DNA of 64,000 bases from Labilibaculum euxinicum (GCF_009795715.1 NZ_WTCR01000014.1:62001-126000), one strand, 5' to 3'. Positions 19,184 through 28,095 are shown, numbered from the stretch's first letter. The notes: generated by a model not told the origin, from the sequence alone. Numbers and translations: made by a program.

Positions 19184-19825
19184 TTACTTTTTCCTGATCA
19201 TCATTAATCCGTGACGTATGGGAAGAATCAGGTTCTCGACTCTGGAATCTTCCTGAATAAAATGATTGAAATTTATTATACCCTGAGTTTGTTTGTCGTT
19301 GTTTTCGATTTCTTCTACAACTTTTCCATCCCATAAAACATCATCGGCCAAAATAAAACCGCCTTTATTTAGCTTCGGAAATACAGCCTCAAAATATTCG
19401 ATGTATTGTCGTTTATCGGCATCAATAAAAATGAGATCGAAATTTTCTTCCAGCTTTGGAATCATCTCAAGTGCATCTCCAATATGAAATTGAATACGAT
19501 TTTCAAATCCCGATCGCTTAATGTATTTACGGGTAAATTGTTCCAGTTCGTCGTTGCAGTCAATGGTGTGAATGATACAATCTTCACTGGTTCCCATAGC
19601 CATGCTTATTGCCGAATATCCTGTATAGGTTCCAATCTCTAAAATGCGCAGTGGTTGAATCATCTGGCAAGTCATCTTTAAGAATTTTCCCTGAAGATGC
19701 CCCGACAGCATTCTTGGGCGCAACATTTTAACGTGAGTTTCACGGGTAAGATCCTTCAATACCAAATCTTCTGCTTCAGTATGCTTCAGTATATAATCTT
19801 CAAGTTCTTTATTAACTTCTATCAT
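19184..19825 (-). CDS. SAM-dependent O-methyltransferase (family 3, TrmR/catechol-type)
   Basis: A 213-aa cytoplasmic Rossmann methyltransferase. The SAM-binding motif I is ILEIGTYTGYSAI, motif II region HTIDCNDE, and FDLIFIDADKRQYIEYFE holds the metal-binding Asp; ILADDVLWDG is the next metal-site loop. Family members methylate catechols or tRNA uridine (TrmR). The Bacteroidota homologues are uncharacterised. It starts 2 nt after the M16 peptidase stop, so the two form an operon. Confidence 0.9.
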   Translation of the reverse strand: MIEVNKELEDYILKHTEAEDLVLKDLTRETHVKMLRPRMLSGHLQGKFLKMTCQMIQPLRILEIGTYTGYSAISMAMGTSEDCIIHTIDCNDELEQFTRKYIKRSGFENRIQFHIGDALEMIPKLEENFDLIFIDADKRQYIEYFEAVFPKLNKGGFILADDVLWDGKVVEEIENNDKQTQGIINFNHFIQEDSRVENLILPIRHGLMMIRKK

Positions 19826-19827
19826 GC

Positions 19828-21048
19828 TTATTTGTACATCAAAGTGGTTAATAGATCTTTATTTAGAATTTCGTTGGCAACTTCAAGCAATTCATCCGCT
19901 GTAATGCTCTCCACCTTTTGATACAATTCCTCCAATGAGTCAATTCGATTGTATAATAAAAAGCTTTTCGCAATGTTGAGCATTAGGTTTTCATTGTTTT
20001 CCGAAGAAATAGCAATCTGACCAATCATCTGATTTTTAGCTCGTTTTAATTGTCCGGAGCCAAGTTTATGAGTGCAAAGTAAGTCCATCTCTTTGTTGAT
20101 TAAACTAAGACACTTATCCAAATTGCCTTTGTCGGTACCAAAGTAGATGCTGAAAACACCTGTATCTGCATAAGGCGTGTAATTTGCTTCAATATTATAG
20201 GCCAATCCGTGTCGTTCCCGAAGGGTTAAATTCAAACGTGAATTCATGCCCGGGCCACCTAAAATATTGGTGAGTAACGATAAGGAAATTCGTTTTTCAT
20301 CATTTAAGTCGTAGGCTATATTTCCAATCACACAATGTCTCTGATAAGTTTTCTTTATCATGGTTTGTGTGCGGGCTTCATACGAATTTGGCTTTTTTCT
20401 CTTGGTCGTGCGAATATTCTCAGGTATATGCCCAAAGTATTTCTCTACCATTTTTACCAATTTGCTGAATTTAATGTTCCCCACCGAACTTATTACCATT
20501 TGATCTGTGTGGTAATTGTTCTTAATGAAATTCAATATATCATCACGTTTGAACTTTTTAACATGTTTTGGAGTTCCCAAAATATTCCGGCCAATCGGAT
20601 CATTTTTGAAAATTAGTTCCTCAAAATCATCAAAGATCAATTCCGAAGGAGAATCCTTATACGAATTGATTTCATCCAGAATAACTTCTTTTTCTTTCTC
20701 TAATTCCTTTTCAGGGAAAACAGAATTGAAAGTGATATCGCTGATTAGTTCTAAAGCTCTTTTGTAGTCTTTGTCCAGAAAAGTAGTGTAAATACAGGTT
20801 TCCTCCTTGGTTGTGTATGCGTTTAATTCTCCGCCTACATCTTCCATTCTACTAAGAATATGGTATGCTTTCCGTTTAGTTGTACCTTTAAACACAACAT
20901 GCTCTATGTAGTGAGCAATTCCCCATTCCTCCTCTTTTTCATCACGAGAACCGGTATTTAAAATAATTCCGCAGTGTGCAACATTTGCGTTCACGGCATG
21001 GTGAATTAGTCGTATACCATTTGATAATGTGTGAGTTTCGAATACCAT
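19828..21048 (-). CDS. M16-family zinc metallopeptidase
   Basis: A 406-aa pitrilysin-type peptidase. The inverted zinc motif is H46-Y-I-E49-H50 in GIAHYIEHVVFKGT, and the distal Glu lies in KEVILDEIN. The C-terminal half contains GGPGMNSRLNLTLRERHGLAY, the R/Y pair used for substrate binding. No signal peptide, so it is probably cytoplasmic. These peptidases degrade peptides or process precursors. A -7-like TACCTTTG (minus strand, 21068-21075) lies upstream. First gene of an operon with the O-methyltransferase. Confidence 0.92.
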   Translation of the reverse strand: MVFETHTLSNGIRLIHHAVNANVAHCGIILNTGSRDEKEEEWGIAHYIEHVVFKGTTKRKAYHILSRMEDVGGELNAYTTKEETCIYTTFLDKDYKRALELISDITFNSVFPEKELEKEKEVILDEINSYKDSPSELIFDDFEELIFKNDPIGRNILGTPKHVKKFKRDDILNFIKNNYHTDQMVISSVGNIKFSKLVKMVEKYFGHIPENIRTTKRKKPNSYEARTQTMIKKTYQRHCVIGNIAYDLNDEKRISLSLLTNILGGPGMNSRLNLTLRERHGLAYNIEANYTPYADTGVFSIYFGTDKGNLDKCLSLINKEMDLLCTHKLGSGQLKRAKNQMIGQIAISSENNENLMLNIAKSFLLYNRIDSLEELYQKVESITADELLEVANEILNKDLLTTLMYK

Positions 21049-21125
21049 ATATTTTTTTATTAGGTCGCAAAGGTAATAAGAAGTTTAGATTCCTTTAAAA
21101 TTCCTCTCTAATTTTATTGATTTTA

Positions 21126-21156
21126 TTTGGTGATTTTATTTTTTTGCGTACTTTTG
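21126..21156 (+). promoter_or_regulatory. Promoter of the tandem tRNA-Phe genes
   Basis: TTTG (21126-21129), a 19-nt spacer and TACTTTTG (21149-21156) match the Bacteroidota -33/-7 consensus, 18 nt before the first tRNA-Phe. Confidence 0.82.
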
Positions 21157-21174
21157 CATCGCTCAAGTAAAGAG

Positions 21175-21247
21175 GGTACCATAGCTCAGTTGGTAGAGCA
21201 ATGGACTGAAAATCCATGTGTCCCTGGTTCGATTCCAGGTGGTACCA
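21175..21247 (+). tRNA. tRNA-Phe (GAA), copy 1
   Basis: 73 nt. The acceptor GGTACCA pairs with TGGTACC, the anticodon stem ATGGA/TCCAT holds CTGAAAA (anticodon GAA), and the T arm is CCTGG-TTCGATT-CCAGG. Discriminator A, no encoded CCA beyond genomic sequence. Confidence 0.96.
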
Positions 21248-21275
21248 CATCCTTTTTCTTTGAGTACACCAATAG

Positions 21276-21348
21276 GGTACCATAGCTCAGTTGGTAGAGC
21301 AATGGACTGAAAATCCATGTGTCCCTGGTTCGATTCCAGGTGGTACCA
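21276..21348 (+). tRNA. tRNA-Phe (GAA), copy 2
   Basis: Identical in all 73 nt to copy 1 and separated from it by a 28-nt spacer. A strong terminator follows. Confidence 0.96.
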
Positions 21349-21350
21349 CG

Positions 21351-21387
21351 AAAAGAGAGAAAAACATTGCGTTTTTCTCTCTTTTTT
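21351..21387 (+). terminator. Terminator after tRNA-Phe copy 2
   Basis: AAAAGAGAGAAAAAC and its exact complement flank the loop ATTGC and end in a T run. An almost identical terminator follows tRNA-Phe copy 3. Confidence 0.88.
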
Positions 21388-21696
21388 GATTTACTCAAAA
21401 TAGGTTGTGTCGGTATCAGTTTCTATCATAAGGAGCTGTCTGTTAGTGGTTCGTGTGTTTGTGGTGTTGGGTTGTTATGAGCTATTTGAAATCATAATTT
21501 GAGCAGGTTATCTGTTCCAATTAGAGTCCATCGTTAAATATAATCATTATAAAATAGAGTAGAGGTGATGATTTATTGAATTTGAATTGTACTTTACAAC
21601 TCTCTTTTTTGTTAAAAAGAAGTAAATGTATTACCTTGATTAAACGCCTAATATTTGTTTTGATCTAGTTTTTTGAACCTTTAATAATATTAAACT
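21388..21696. other. Intergenic region after the tRNA-Phe pair
   Basis: About 310 nt without a convincing gene. It contains TG-rich sequence near 21440-21480 and becomes AT-rich toward the small ORF at 21697. A T-run plus TTG at 21605-21611 may be part of a promoter. No integrase or recognisable repeat is seen. Confidence 0.4.
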
Positions 21697-21990
21697 ATGT
21701 GCCATATAATTGAATCGGAATATGTGTTAATTCATGAATTAATGAAAAAGCAAAGATGTACTATTGAAGATTTAATTATAAGTAAAAAGAAAATTGAGTC
21801 TTCAATCGAAGGTGTTTTTGTTGATGTGTCCAGAAGATCTGTTGAAACTTCTGTAATGTGTTATTCAGATTATTTTTCAATCGAAGAAGATGATGTAATT
21901 GTTCAAACACGTTCATTTGAAAAATTATTAAAATTAACAGAGAGTCGAATTAAGTTTTCTTTAAGAGAGAAACTAAATAAAGTATTTTAG
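21697..21990 (+). CDS. Small protein of unknown function paired with an HD phosphohydrolase
   Basis: A 97-aa soluble, charged protein (MCHIIESEYVLIHELMKKQR at the start; Ser/Arg/Glu-rich middle; basic C-terminal helix). No family recognised. Its stop lies 2 nt before the TTG start of the HD gene, so they form a translationally linked pair. Codon use is AT-rich like its partner. It could be a regulator or partner of the HD enzyme; this is inference from arrangement only. Confidence 0.65.
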   Translation: MCHIIESEYVLIHELMKKQRCTIEDLIISKKKIESSIEGVFVDVSRRSVETSVMCYSDYFSIEEDDVIVQTRSFEKLLKLTESRIKFSLREKLNKVF

Positions 21991-21992
21991 GT

Positions 21993-23390
21993 TTGGAGTT
22001 TAAAATTGTTCGGGACCCGATTTATGGGTATATAAAAATACCTTCTGAGTATCTTATTAATTTTGTCGATACTAGGATTTTTCAACGATTGCGACGAGTT
22101 GAACAAACAAGTATGAGATCGTTGTATCCTTCTGCTCATCATGATAGATTTGTTCATTCTTTAGGTGTTTATCATTTGGGAACATTAGCTTTCCGAAATA
22201 TCAAAATTAATTCTACGAAATATTTAAATGATATTTTAAAAGATGAAGAATGGGATTTAATTCAATCTTCATTTGAAATTGCATGTTTGATGCATGATTG
22301 TGGACATTCTCCCTTTTCTCATACTTTTGAACATTATTATGTTTTGAATAGAGGTGAGGAAATTGATGATCGACTTAGAGTTAACTTTCAAGAAGATGAG
22401 GATTTTAGTAGAGATTATAAGCGATCTTCTCCTGCTGCTCACGAAAAAATTAGTTGTTTAGTTCTGTTAGAAAAATATCGTGAATCTATATTGAAATGTG
22501 GAGGGAATCCATTTTTAGTTGGAAGAATGATTATGGGTTGCACTTATCGTAACAATCCTAGTATTTTGTGTAAGGTTCACAATAAATTTATTAATCTTTT
22601 AAATGGAACAGCTCTGGATGTTGATAGCTTAGACTATATTCAAAGGGATTCATGGGCTTCAGGGGTGAATAATGTTAGTATTGATTACGATAGACTTTTG
22701 GGCTCTTTAGTGATTAAGTTAGACAAAGTTGGAGATCCAATAGTTGGATTTAAAAAACATGCAATTAGTGTATTAGAAAATATAAGTTTGGGTAGGAATT
22801 TTTTATATAAGTGGATTTATTCACATCATAAGGTTTTGTACGACCAGTATTTATTGACAAATTCTGTTGACTTAATTGATAAGGAAACTAATAATGAATT
22901 TTGTAGGGAACTTTTTTCAATAGATAATTTCTATGAACCTAAGAGTTATAATGGAACACATCTTTTTTTACCAACTGATGATGATGTCTTTTATTGTTTA
23001 AAGAAGTTTCATAAAGATGGGTCGGTTATTGATGAGTATTTATCAAGATCATATAAATATAAGGCTTTATGGAAAACTCAAATTGAATTTGATAATATTT
23101 TTGAAGGTTTATCTTCAGAAGATTTGATGGAAATTGAGACTCAATTAAATCTTAAAGAATTGGATTCGTTTCTGGGAGAAAATTCAAATATTTGTATTTC
23201 GGCTAAACCTAAACTTAAAGGATTTAAACAGAATCATTATTTTATATTTATTGATGGATCAACAATTGATGCTTCAAAATTGGTAAATGTAAAAGATGAA
23301 CAAAATAGATTTTTTTATTTATATGTAAGTCAAGATTGTTTAGGTCGAAAGAAAGAAATAATTCAAAAGATATTATCTTTTAAAAATTAG
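21993..23390 (+). CDS. HD-domain dNTPase/SAMHD1-like phosphohydrolase
   Basis: A 465-aa protein. Its HD metal site has H55 (RFVHSLGVYHLG), H101-D102 (CLMHDCGHSPFSHTFEH) and D211 in LDVDSLDYIQRD, the layout of SAMHD1 and dGTPase relatives. The N-terminal IVRDPIYGYI is also typical. Such enzymes remove triphosphate from dNTPs and some are antiphage. The start is TTG at 21993: a stop lies in frame at 21978 and no ATG precedes DPIYGYI. The gene is more AT-rich than its neighbours and lies between tRNA-Phe copies, which suggests acquisition. Confidence 0.87.
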   Translation: MEFKIVRDPIYGYIKIPSEYLINFVDTRIFQRLRRVEQTSMRSLYPSAHHDRFVHSLGVYHLGTLAFRNIKINSTKYLNDILKDEEWDLIQSSFEIACLMHDCGHSPFSHTFEHYYVLNRGEEIDDRLRVNFQEDEDFSRDYKRSSPAAHEKISCLVLLEKYRESILKCGGNPFLVGRMIMGCTYRNNPSILCKVHNKFINLLNGTALDVDSLDYIQRDSWASGVNNVSIDYDRLLGSLVIKLDKVGDPIVGFKKHAISVLENISLGRNFLYKWIYSHHKVLYDQYLLTNSVDLIDKETNNEFCRELFSIDNFYEPKSYNGTHLFLPTDDDVFYCLKKFHKDGSVIDEYLSRSYKYKALWKTQIEFDNIFEGLSSEDLMEIETQLNLKELDSFLGENSNICISAKPKLKGFKQNHYFIFIDGSTIDASKLVNVKDEQNRFFYLYVSQDCLGRKKEIIQKILSFKN

Positions 23391-23419
23391 ATTATTCTAT
23401 TAAAAAGTGCTTAAGTGTG

Positions 23420-24715
23420 CTAATTCGCATCAATCAGCTCTTCCAATCCTTTTTTCTTGAATTCCCGTTCGTTTGTTGATAAAGCTTTTGCAGCAGTTAT
23501 AACTGGGAATTTCTCATTCTTAATATATTCCAGTGCAACATGCAGATTTGATTCATCAATATCCCCAAAGTCATGAGTTAAATCATCTGATATTTCATAA
23601 TTAACAGGAATGCCATCAAAATAGCCGCCTTCATCAGCGGCATTGGTAATTGAAAAGCTAATAGGGACAATTGCCAGGTTTAAGGCTTTCTCCTCAAATA
23701 CGTACATGCCAACTGGTTTCCCGTGAGTTTTACTTCCAATAAGAATTACGTTTTCAGCCCCCATGTAAGCTTCTGGTTTTAATCCATTAATTACCATTTC
23801 GCTTGCAGAAGCAGTGTTTGAAGTTGTAATTACGAAAACTCTGTTGAAAGCATGGGCCGGAGCCTGTGATGTAAATGCTTCGGTGAAATTTTCATTCGTT
23901 TTTGAGCTGTTGTGAAATACTTTTGAGTACACTTCACCAGTGTATGCATTGCCTGTAATTAATGAAGCCAACTGATTTGATATGTAGGTGCTGCCACCGC
24001 CATTGTAGCGCAGGTCCAAAACCAATTCAGTTGCATTTTGCTCTTTAAAATAGGTAAAGGCTTCGTTCAATTCATCTTCCGATTTGCCTAAAAAGCTGTC
24101 AAATGCCAGATAGGCAACTTGAGTTCCGTCATAAGGAATAACTTTTCTTTTTAATACTGTATTTTGATCAAGTACCTTTTGAGAAGCGGTGATTTCTTTT
24201 TGCTCGCCGGCATTATTTTCAAAAATGAAGGTTCCGCTCGATTTGTCAAGTTCATTTAATATTTGTTCTTCACTTAGGTTTGAAATTGCCAATTGGTTAA
24301 TGTTGATCAGTTTCCATCCGCGTGTAACTCCTTCTGCAGCCAAAGGTGATTCATCAAATATAAGTTTTACTCTTAAATCATTATAGCTGTCAAATTTGAA
24401 GGATAAACCATAACCTGTGTAGGTGCCATTCTCAAAATATGCTAATAATTCATCAAGGTTGGCTATATAGCTCCATCGATCTTGATCAGCAAGCAATGCT
24501 TCAAAATAGTCGTTTGCCGATGAGTAATTGGCTGAACTAATATCCGGTAAATCTTCATTCCACAAATACCACTCCTGCATCGTTTTATCAATGATTTCGT
24601 AAGCCGATTTATCATTGCCCGATCGTGGCAATATATTATTGTCATCACTACACGATAGAAATAAGGATGCCAGAATTACTACAAGTGAATATTTATTGAG
24701 AATTGAGAATTTCAT
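23420..24715 (-). CDS. S41-family C-terminal processing peptidase, lipoprotein
   Basis: A 431-aa protein. The N-terminal signal ends in a lipobox (ASLFLSCS, Cys about 22). A helical segment (40-85) and a degenerate PDZ-like region (YTGYGLSFKF, SPLAAEGVTRGWKL) precede the S41 domain: LDLRYNGGGS, then TSNTASASEMVINGL with the catalytic Ser and GSKTHGKPVG with the catalytic Lys. It would act in the periplasm or on the outer membrane and cleave protein C-termini. Monocistronic, convergent with the HD gene. Confidence 0.92.
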   Translation of the reverse strand: MKFSILNKYSLVVILASLFLSCSDDNNILPRSGNDKSAYEIIDKTMQEWYLWNEDLPDISSANYSSANDYFEALLADQDRWSYIANLDELLAYFENGTYTGYGLSFKFDSYNDLRVKLIFDESPLAAEGVTRGWKLININQLAISNLSEEQILNELDKSSGTFIFENNAGEQKEITASQKVLDQNTVLKRKVIPYDGTQVAYLAFDSFLGKSEDELNEAFTYFKEQNATELVLDLRYNGGGSTYISNQLASLITGNAYTGEVYSKVFHNSSKTNENFTEAFTSQAPAHAFNRVFVITTSNTASASEMVINGLKPEAYMGAENVILIGSKTHGKPVGMYVFEEKALNLAIVPISFSITNAADEGGYFDGIPVNYEISDDLTHDFGDIDESNLHVALEYIKNEKFPVITAAKALSTNEREFKKKGLEELIDAN

Positions 24716-25030
24716 GTGATTATAATTTTAAATTTTTGCCGTATGGTTCCGAAAGTTTTCGGGATTGCCAAACTGGACTAATTATTCCTATGTATTAATT
24801 TTATCTTGACAATTAATCAGCTCGATATTGTAATTTATTGAAAAAACAAGACAATTTAAGTTTAACAAAAACCATACCTAAGGTTTCTTTAACGGGTAAA
24901 ATCGTCATCTATTGTTTAATTTTCAGCAAAACAATCTATAGAATCAATCTAAATAACATTGTGAAAAAATTGATACTTAATCATATTGACATTTTATATC
25001 TGCTATTTATACTCGATGTGGCCTGCTTTG
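24716..25030. other. Intergenic region ahead of tRNA-Phe copy 3
   Basis: No convincing gene. A palindrome-like block CCGAAAGTTTTCGGG at about 24750-24763 resembles the palindrome inserted in the tRNA remnant at 25638-25655. An ORF opening at 24838 runs into the tRNA and is not credible. Confidence 0.45.
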
Positions 25031-25031
25031 T

Positions 25032-25061
25032 TTTGCGAAGTACAAATTTTCTTTACATTTG
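25032..25061 (+). promoter_or_regulatory. Promoter of tRNA-Phe copy 3
   Basis: TTTTG ending at 25035, an 18-nt spacer and TACATTTG at 25054-25061, 16 nt before the tRNA. Confidence 0.78.
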
Positions 25062-25077
25062 TAACACCAAAATAAAG

Positions 25078-25150
25078 GGTACCATAGCTCAGTTGGTAGA
25101 GCAATGGACTGAAAATCCATGTGTCCCTGGTTCGATTCCAGGTGGTACCA
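25078..25150 (+). tRNA. tRNA-Phe (GAA), copy 3
   Basis: Identical to copies 1 and 2, with its own promoter and terminator, 3.7 kb downstream of copy 2. Confidence 0.96.
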
Positions 25151-25151
25151 C

Positions 25152-25189
25152 AAAAAGAGAGAAAAACATAGCGTTTTTCTCTCTTTTTG
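25152..25189 (+). terminator. Terminator after tRNA-Phe copy 3
   Basis: AAAAAGAGAGAAAAAC and its complement around ATA/GC loop bases, ending in TTTTTG. It differs by about two bases from the terminator after copy 2, so tRNA and terminator were duplicated together. Confidence 0.88.
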
Positions 25190-25278
25190 TTTATATTGAA
25201 TTTTAGGAAAATGAAACTGATCCGGATCAAGTCGAAAAGTTTTGGGGACGTGGTTAAATTTTGTCCTCTTTTGGTTTT

Positions 25279-25566
25279 ATGAAGATTGAAGTTTACATAC
25301 TGCAAAGTGTTGCCGGAAATTGCTATTACATTGGTTACACAAAAGATTTAACAAATCGATTGTATCTTCATGATGAAGGTACATTTGAAAATTCTTTCAC
25401 ATCAAATTACAAAGATTGGCAGTTGTTTTATCGGTTAGAGTGTGAATCTATAGCTCAAGCTAGGAGAATTGAGAAACATATCAAAAAAATGAAAAGTAAG
25501 AAGTATGTTGAAAACCTACTGCTTTATAAGAATATTGCTATTCGATTGTTAGAAAAATACAAGTAG
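25279..25566 (+). CDS. GIY-YIG endonuclease-domain protein
   Basis: A 95-aa single-domain protein. VYILQS and YYIGYTKDLTNRLYLH form the GIY-YIG core with the catalytic Arg, and RRIEKHIKKMKSKKYVENL carries the Glu. Such UPF0213/YhbQ-like proteins are predicted structure-selective nucleases. The ATG at 25279 is preferred to the TTG at 25261 because the fold begins at MKIEVYIL. It lies between an intact tRNA-Phe and a broken copy of its 3' end, an arrangement that suggests mobility. Confidence 0.85.
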   Translation: MKIEVYILQSVAGNCYYIGYTKDLTNRLYLHDEGTFENSFTSNYKDWQLFYRLECESIAQARRIEKHIKKMKSKKYVENLLLYKNIAIRLLEKYK

Positions 25567-25624
25567 TACCTGTTGTTTGTCCCAAATGTTTTTGGAGCCG
25601 GGAGATACAATGAAAAGAGAGAAA

Positions 25625-25669
25625 TGTATCTGGTTCGCCCCGAAAGCTTTCGGGGCCAGGTGGTACCAC
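25625..25669 (+). pseudogene. Truncated tRNA-Phe 3' end with an inserted palindrome
   Basis: TGTATCTGGTTCG and CCAGGTGGTACCACGA match the T arm and acceptor 3' strand of the three tRNA-Phe genes (TGTCCCTGGTTCG, CCAGGTGGTACCA). The T-loop bases ATT are replaced by CCCCGAAAGCTTTCGGGG. The 5' half of the tRNA is missing, so it cannot be functional. Confidence 0.75.
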
Positions 25670-25670
25670 G

Positions 25671-25702
25671 AAAAAAGCCGATCATATGATTGGCTTTTTT
25701 TA
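25671..25702 (+). terminator. Terminator after the tRNA-Phe remnant
   Basis: AAAAAAGCC and GGCTTTTTT flank the self-complementary ATCATATGAT. It probably once served the tRNA whose 3' end remains. Confidence 0.8.
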
Positions 25703-25827
25703 TGCTTTTGAATGTGGAAATCCATTTGAAATGTTAAAGTTTGAATAAATTACAAAAAACAAACGTTTTCGATCTAAAATAAAGAAATTCAAGTCTCTAA
25801 CTAATTTTTTTATTTGAATTAATACGA

Positions 25828-25835
25828 TATTTTTG
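25828..25835 (+). promoter_or_regulatory. Predicted -7 box of the gpmI promoter
   Basis: TATTTTTG matches TAnnTTTG and lies 50 nt before the gpmI start. The -33 box is unclear. Confidence 0.45.
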
Positions 25836-25884
25836 TAACACTTAGACCAAGTAATAAAGAATTTAAGATATAAAATACTTCAAA

Positions 25885-27414
25885 ATGACAAATAGTAAAA
25901 AAGCTTTATTGATGATCCTTGACGGATGGGGGATCGGTGATAAATCAAAATCAGATGTAATTTCTTCAGTAGCTACTCCATACATGGATAGTCTGTTGGC
26001 AAAATATCCTAACTCACAATTGCAGGCTGCAGGTAGGTTTGTAGGCCTGCCTGACGGACAAATGGGAAACTCAGAAGTTGGACATTTAAATATTGGTGCG
26101 GGTCGTGTTGTTTATCAGGATTTGGTTAAAATAAACATGGCGGTAGAGCAGGACACCCTTAAAGAAAATGAGCAGGTTGTTAAAGCTTTTACTCATGCCA
26201 AAACGAATGATAAAAAAGTTCATTTAATTGGATTGATAGGCAATGGTGGTGTTCATTCATTAAGTGCCCATGCAATTGCTCTTTGCGATGCAGCTCAGGC
26301 TTTCGGATTGAAAGATGTGTTTGTTCATGGATTAACCGATGGACGTGATACAGATCCTAAATCAGGATTAGGATTCGTAAAAGAATTTGTTGAAGCAATT
26401 GAAACTAAAGGATCAGCAAAATTTGCATCTCTTATTGGACGTTACTACGGAATGGATAGAGACAGCAACTGGGAACGTGTTAAGCTTGCTTACGATTTAT
26501 ATACAAAAGGAGAAGGAGAATCAGCTTCCAACGTTGTTACTGCAATGGAAAAATCGTATGCAGAAGGCGTAACAGATGAATTTATCAAGCCAATTGTAAT
26601 GGTTGATGAGTCAGGAGCCCCTCTTGCTATTATTGAAAAAGGTGATGTAGTTATCTGTTTTAATTTCCGTACTGATCGCTTGCGTCAAATGACAACTGTG
26701 TTCACTCAGGAAGACAAGCGTGAGTTCGGAATGCATACCATGGATGTAGAATGGTATACCATGACTTGTTACAATTCTAACTTTAAGGGAGTAAATGTAA
26801 TCTACGATAAAGATAACGTTCAAAATACAATGGGTGAGGTTGTATCTAAAGCTGGCAAAAAACAAATTCGTATTGCTGAAACTGAAAAGTATGCTCACGT
26901 AACTTTCTTTTTCTCGGGTGGCAGAGAAGCTGAATTCGAAGGTGAAAAAAGATTAATGGTTCCATCTCCAAAAGTGGCAACTTACGATTTACAACCAGAA
27001 ATGTCTGCACCGGCTGTTGCCGATATGATTACTGCTGAATTGAATGCTCAATCGGCTGATTTTGTTTGTTTGAACTTTGCTAATGGTGATATGGTTGGAC
27101 ACACAGGAGTTTATGAAGCAATCTCAAAAGCAGTTCAGGCTGTTGATAAATGTGTTGAGCAAGTTGTTGAGGCAGCAAAAGCAAATGGATATGATGTAAT
27201 TATTATTGCAGATCATGGAAATGCTGATTTTGCTGTAAATGCCGATGGTTCTCCAAATACTGCTCACTCCTTAAATCCTGTTCCCTGCATTTGGGTGACT
27301 GAAAATTCCAAAGGAATTGAGAATGGTATTCTTGCCGATGTTGCTCCAACTTTATTGGATATTATGGGGATTGAGAAACCTGAGGATATGACCGGTAAAT
27401 CTTTGATAAAATAG
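25885..27414 (+). CDS. gpmI: 2,3-bisphosphoglycerate-independent phosphoglycerate mutase
   Basis: A 509-aa cytoplasmic glycolytic enzyme interconverting 3- and 2-phosphoglycerate. The N-terminal metal motif is [10 protein letters not shown], the catalytic serine is S63 in [23 protein letters not shown] and [12 protein letters not shown] are present, and the C-terminal phosphatase metal site is [10 protein letters not shown] with TAHSLNPVP. Length is normal. It is a single gene with its own terminator. Confidence 0.97.
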   Translation: MTNSKKALLMILDGWGIGDKSKSDVISSVATPYMDSLLAKYPNSQLQAAGRFVGLPDGQMGNSEVGHLNIGAGRVVYQDLVKINMAVEQDTLKENEQVVKAFTHAKTNDKKVHLIGLIGNGGVHSLSAHAIALCDAAQAFGLKDVFVHGLTDGRDTDPKSGLGFVKEFVEAIETKGSAKFASLIGRYYGMDRDSNWERVKLAYDLYTKGEGESASNVVTAMEKSYAEGVTDEFIKPIVMVDESGAPLAIIEKGDVVICFNFRTDRLRQMTTVFTQEDKREFGMHTMDVEWYTMTCYNSNFKGVNVIYDKDNVQNTMGEVVSKAGKKQIRIAETEKYAHVTFFFSGGREAEFEGEKRLMVPSPKVATYDLQPEMSAPAVADMITAELNAQSADFVCLNFANGDMVGHTGVYEAISKAVQAVDKCVEQVVEAAKANGYDVIIIADHGNADFAVNADGSPNTAHSLNPVPCIWVTENSKGIENGILADVAPTLLDIMGIEKPEDMTGKSLIK

Positions 27415-27440
27415 AAGATTGTAACTGAAAATATAAGTTT

Positions 27441-27477
27441 CCGTATTATCTTTGCCGATAATACGGATTTTTTTTTA
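27441..27477 (+). terminator. Terminator after gpmI
   Basis: CCGTATTATC and GATAATACGG flank TTTGCC and are followed by nine T residues. Confidence 0.92.
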
Positions 27478-27513
27478 AATCCACGAAAGTAGAAATTGTA
27501 AAAGGATAGCATT

Positions 27514-28095
27514 GTGTTACAGATAGGAAAAACCATAGTAAGTTTAGACGTGATTGAAAAGAAATTCATTTGTGACATTTCAAAATGTTGCGGGGCTTGC
27601 TGTGTAGAGGGAGATTCGGGAGCACCGTTAGAGGAAGAAGAGAAGCTGATTATTGAGGAGATTTATCCTGTTATAGAAGAGTATCTTACCGAAAAAGGCA
27701 TTGAAGAAATTGAAAAACAAGGTAAGACTGTAATCGATTCGGATGGTGATTTGGTAACACCTATCATTAACAATAAAGAATGTGTTTATACTGTTTTTGA
27801 AAATGGATCGGCACAATGTGGTATCGAAAAAGCTTTTTTCGATGGTAAAATAAACTTTCGCAAACCAATTTCATGTCAGTTATACCCGATTCGAATTCAG
27901 AAATATGAAGAGTTTGATGCGGTGAATTATAACAAATGGGATATTTGCAAACCTGCCAGAGAATTGGGATTTAAAAATGGAACTCCGGTTTATGTTTTCT
28001 TAAAAGAACCATTAATCAGAAAATATGGTGAAGAATGGTATAAAGAGCTTCGGTATGCGGCTGAACACATTGATGAAATCATGAAAAAAATGTAG
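27514..28095 (+). CDS. DUF3109 / YkgJ-like cysteine-cluster protein
   Basis: A 193-aa protein with CDISKCCGACCVEGDSGAP near the N-terminus, further Cys at ECVY, QCGIEKAF, SCQLYPIR and DICKPA. This spread of Cys suggests an Fe-S or zinc site, as in the DUF3109 family. The start is GTG at 27514, since the family begins with a short IQIGxTIVSLDV stretch that matches here. Function is unknown. It lies between gpmI and a dipeptidase with its own flanking terminators. Confidence 0.85.
   Translation: MLQIGKTIVSLDVIEKKFICDISKCCGACCVEGDSGAPLEEEEKLIIEEIYPVIEEYLTEKGIEEIEKQGKTVIDSDGDLVTPIINNKECVYTVFENGSAQCGIEKAFFDGKINFRKPISCQLYPIRIQKYEEFDAVNYNKWDICKPARELGFKNGTPVYVFLKEPLIRKYGEEWYKELRYAAEHIDEIMKKM

Noticed and set aside
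21095-21398. Minus-strand ORFs across the tandem tRNA-Phe genes
   Set aside because: They are antisense readings of the tRNAs and repeat the same peptide twice.
24838-25206. A 122-codon plus-strand ORF
   Set aside because: Its C-terminal part is tRNA-Phe copy 3 and terminator read as protein, and its front part has no recognisable domain.
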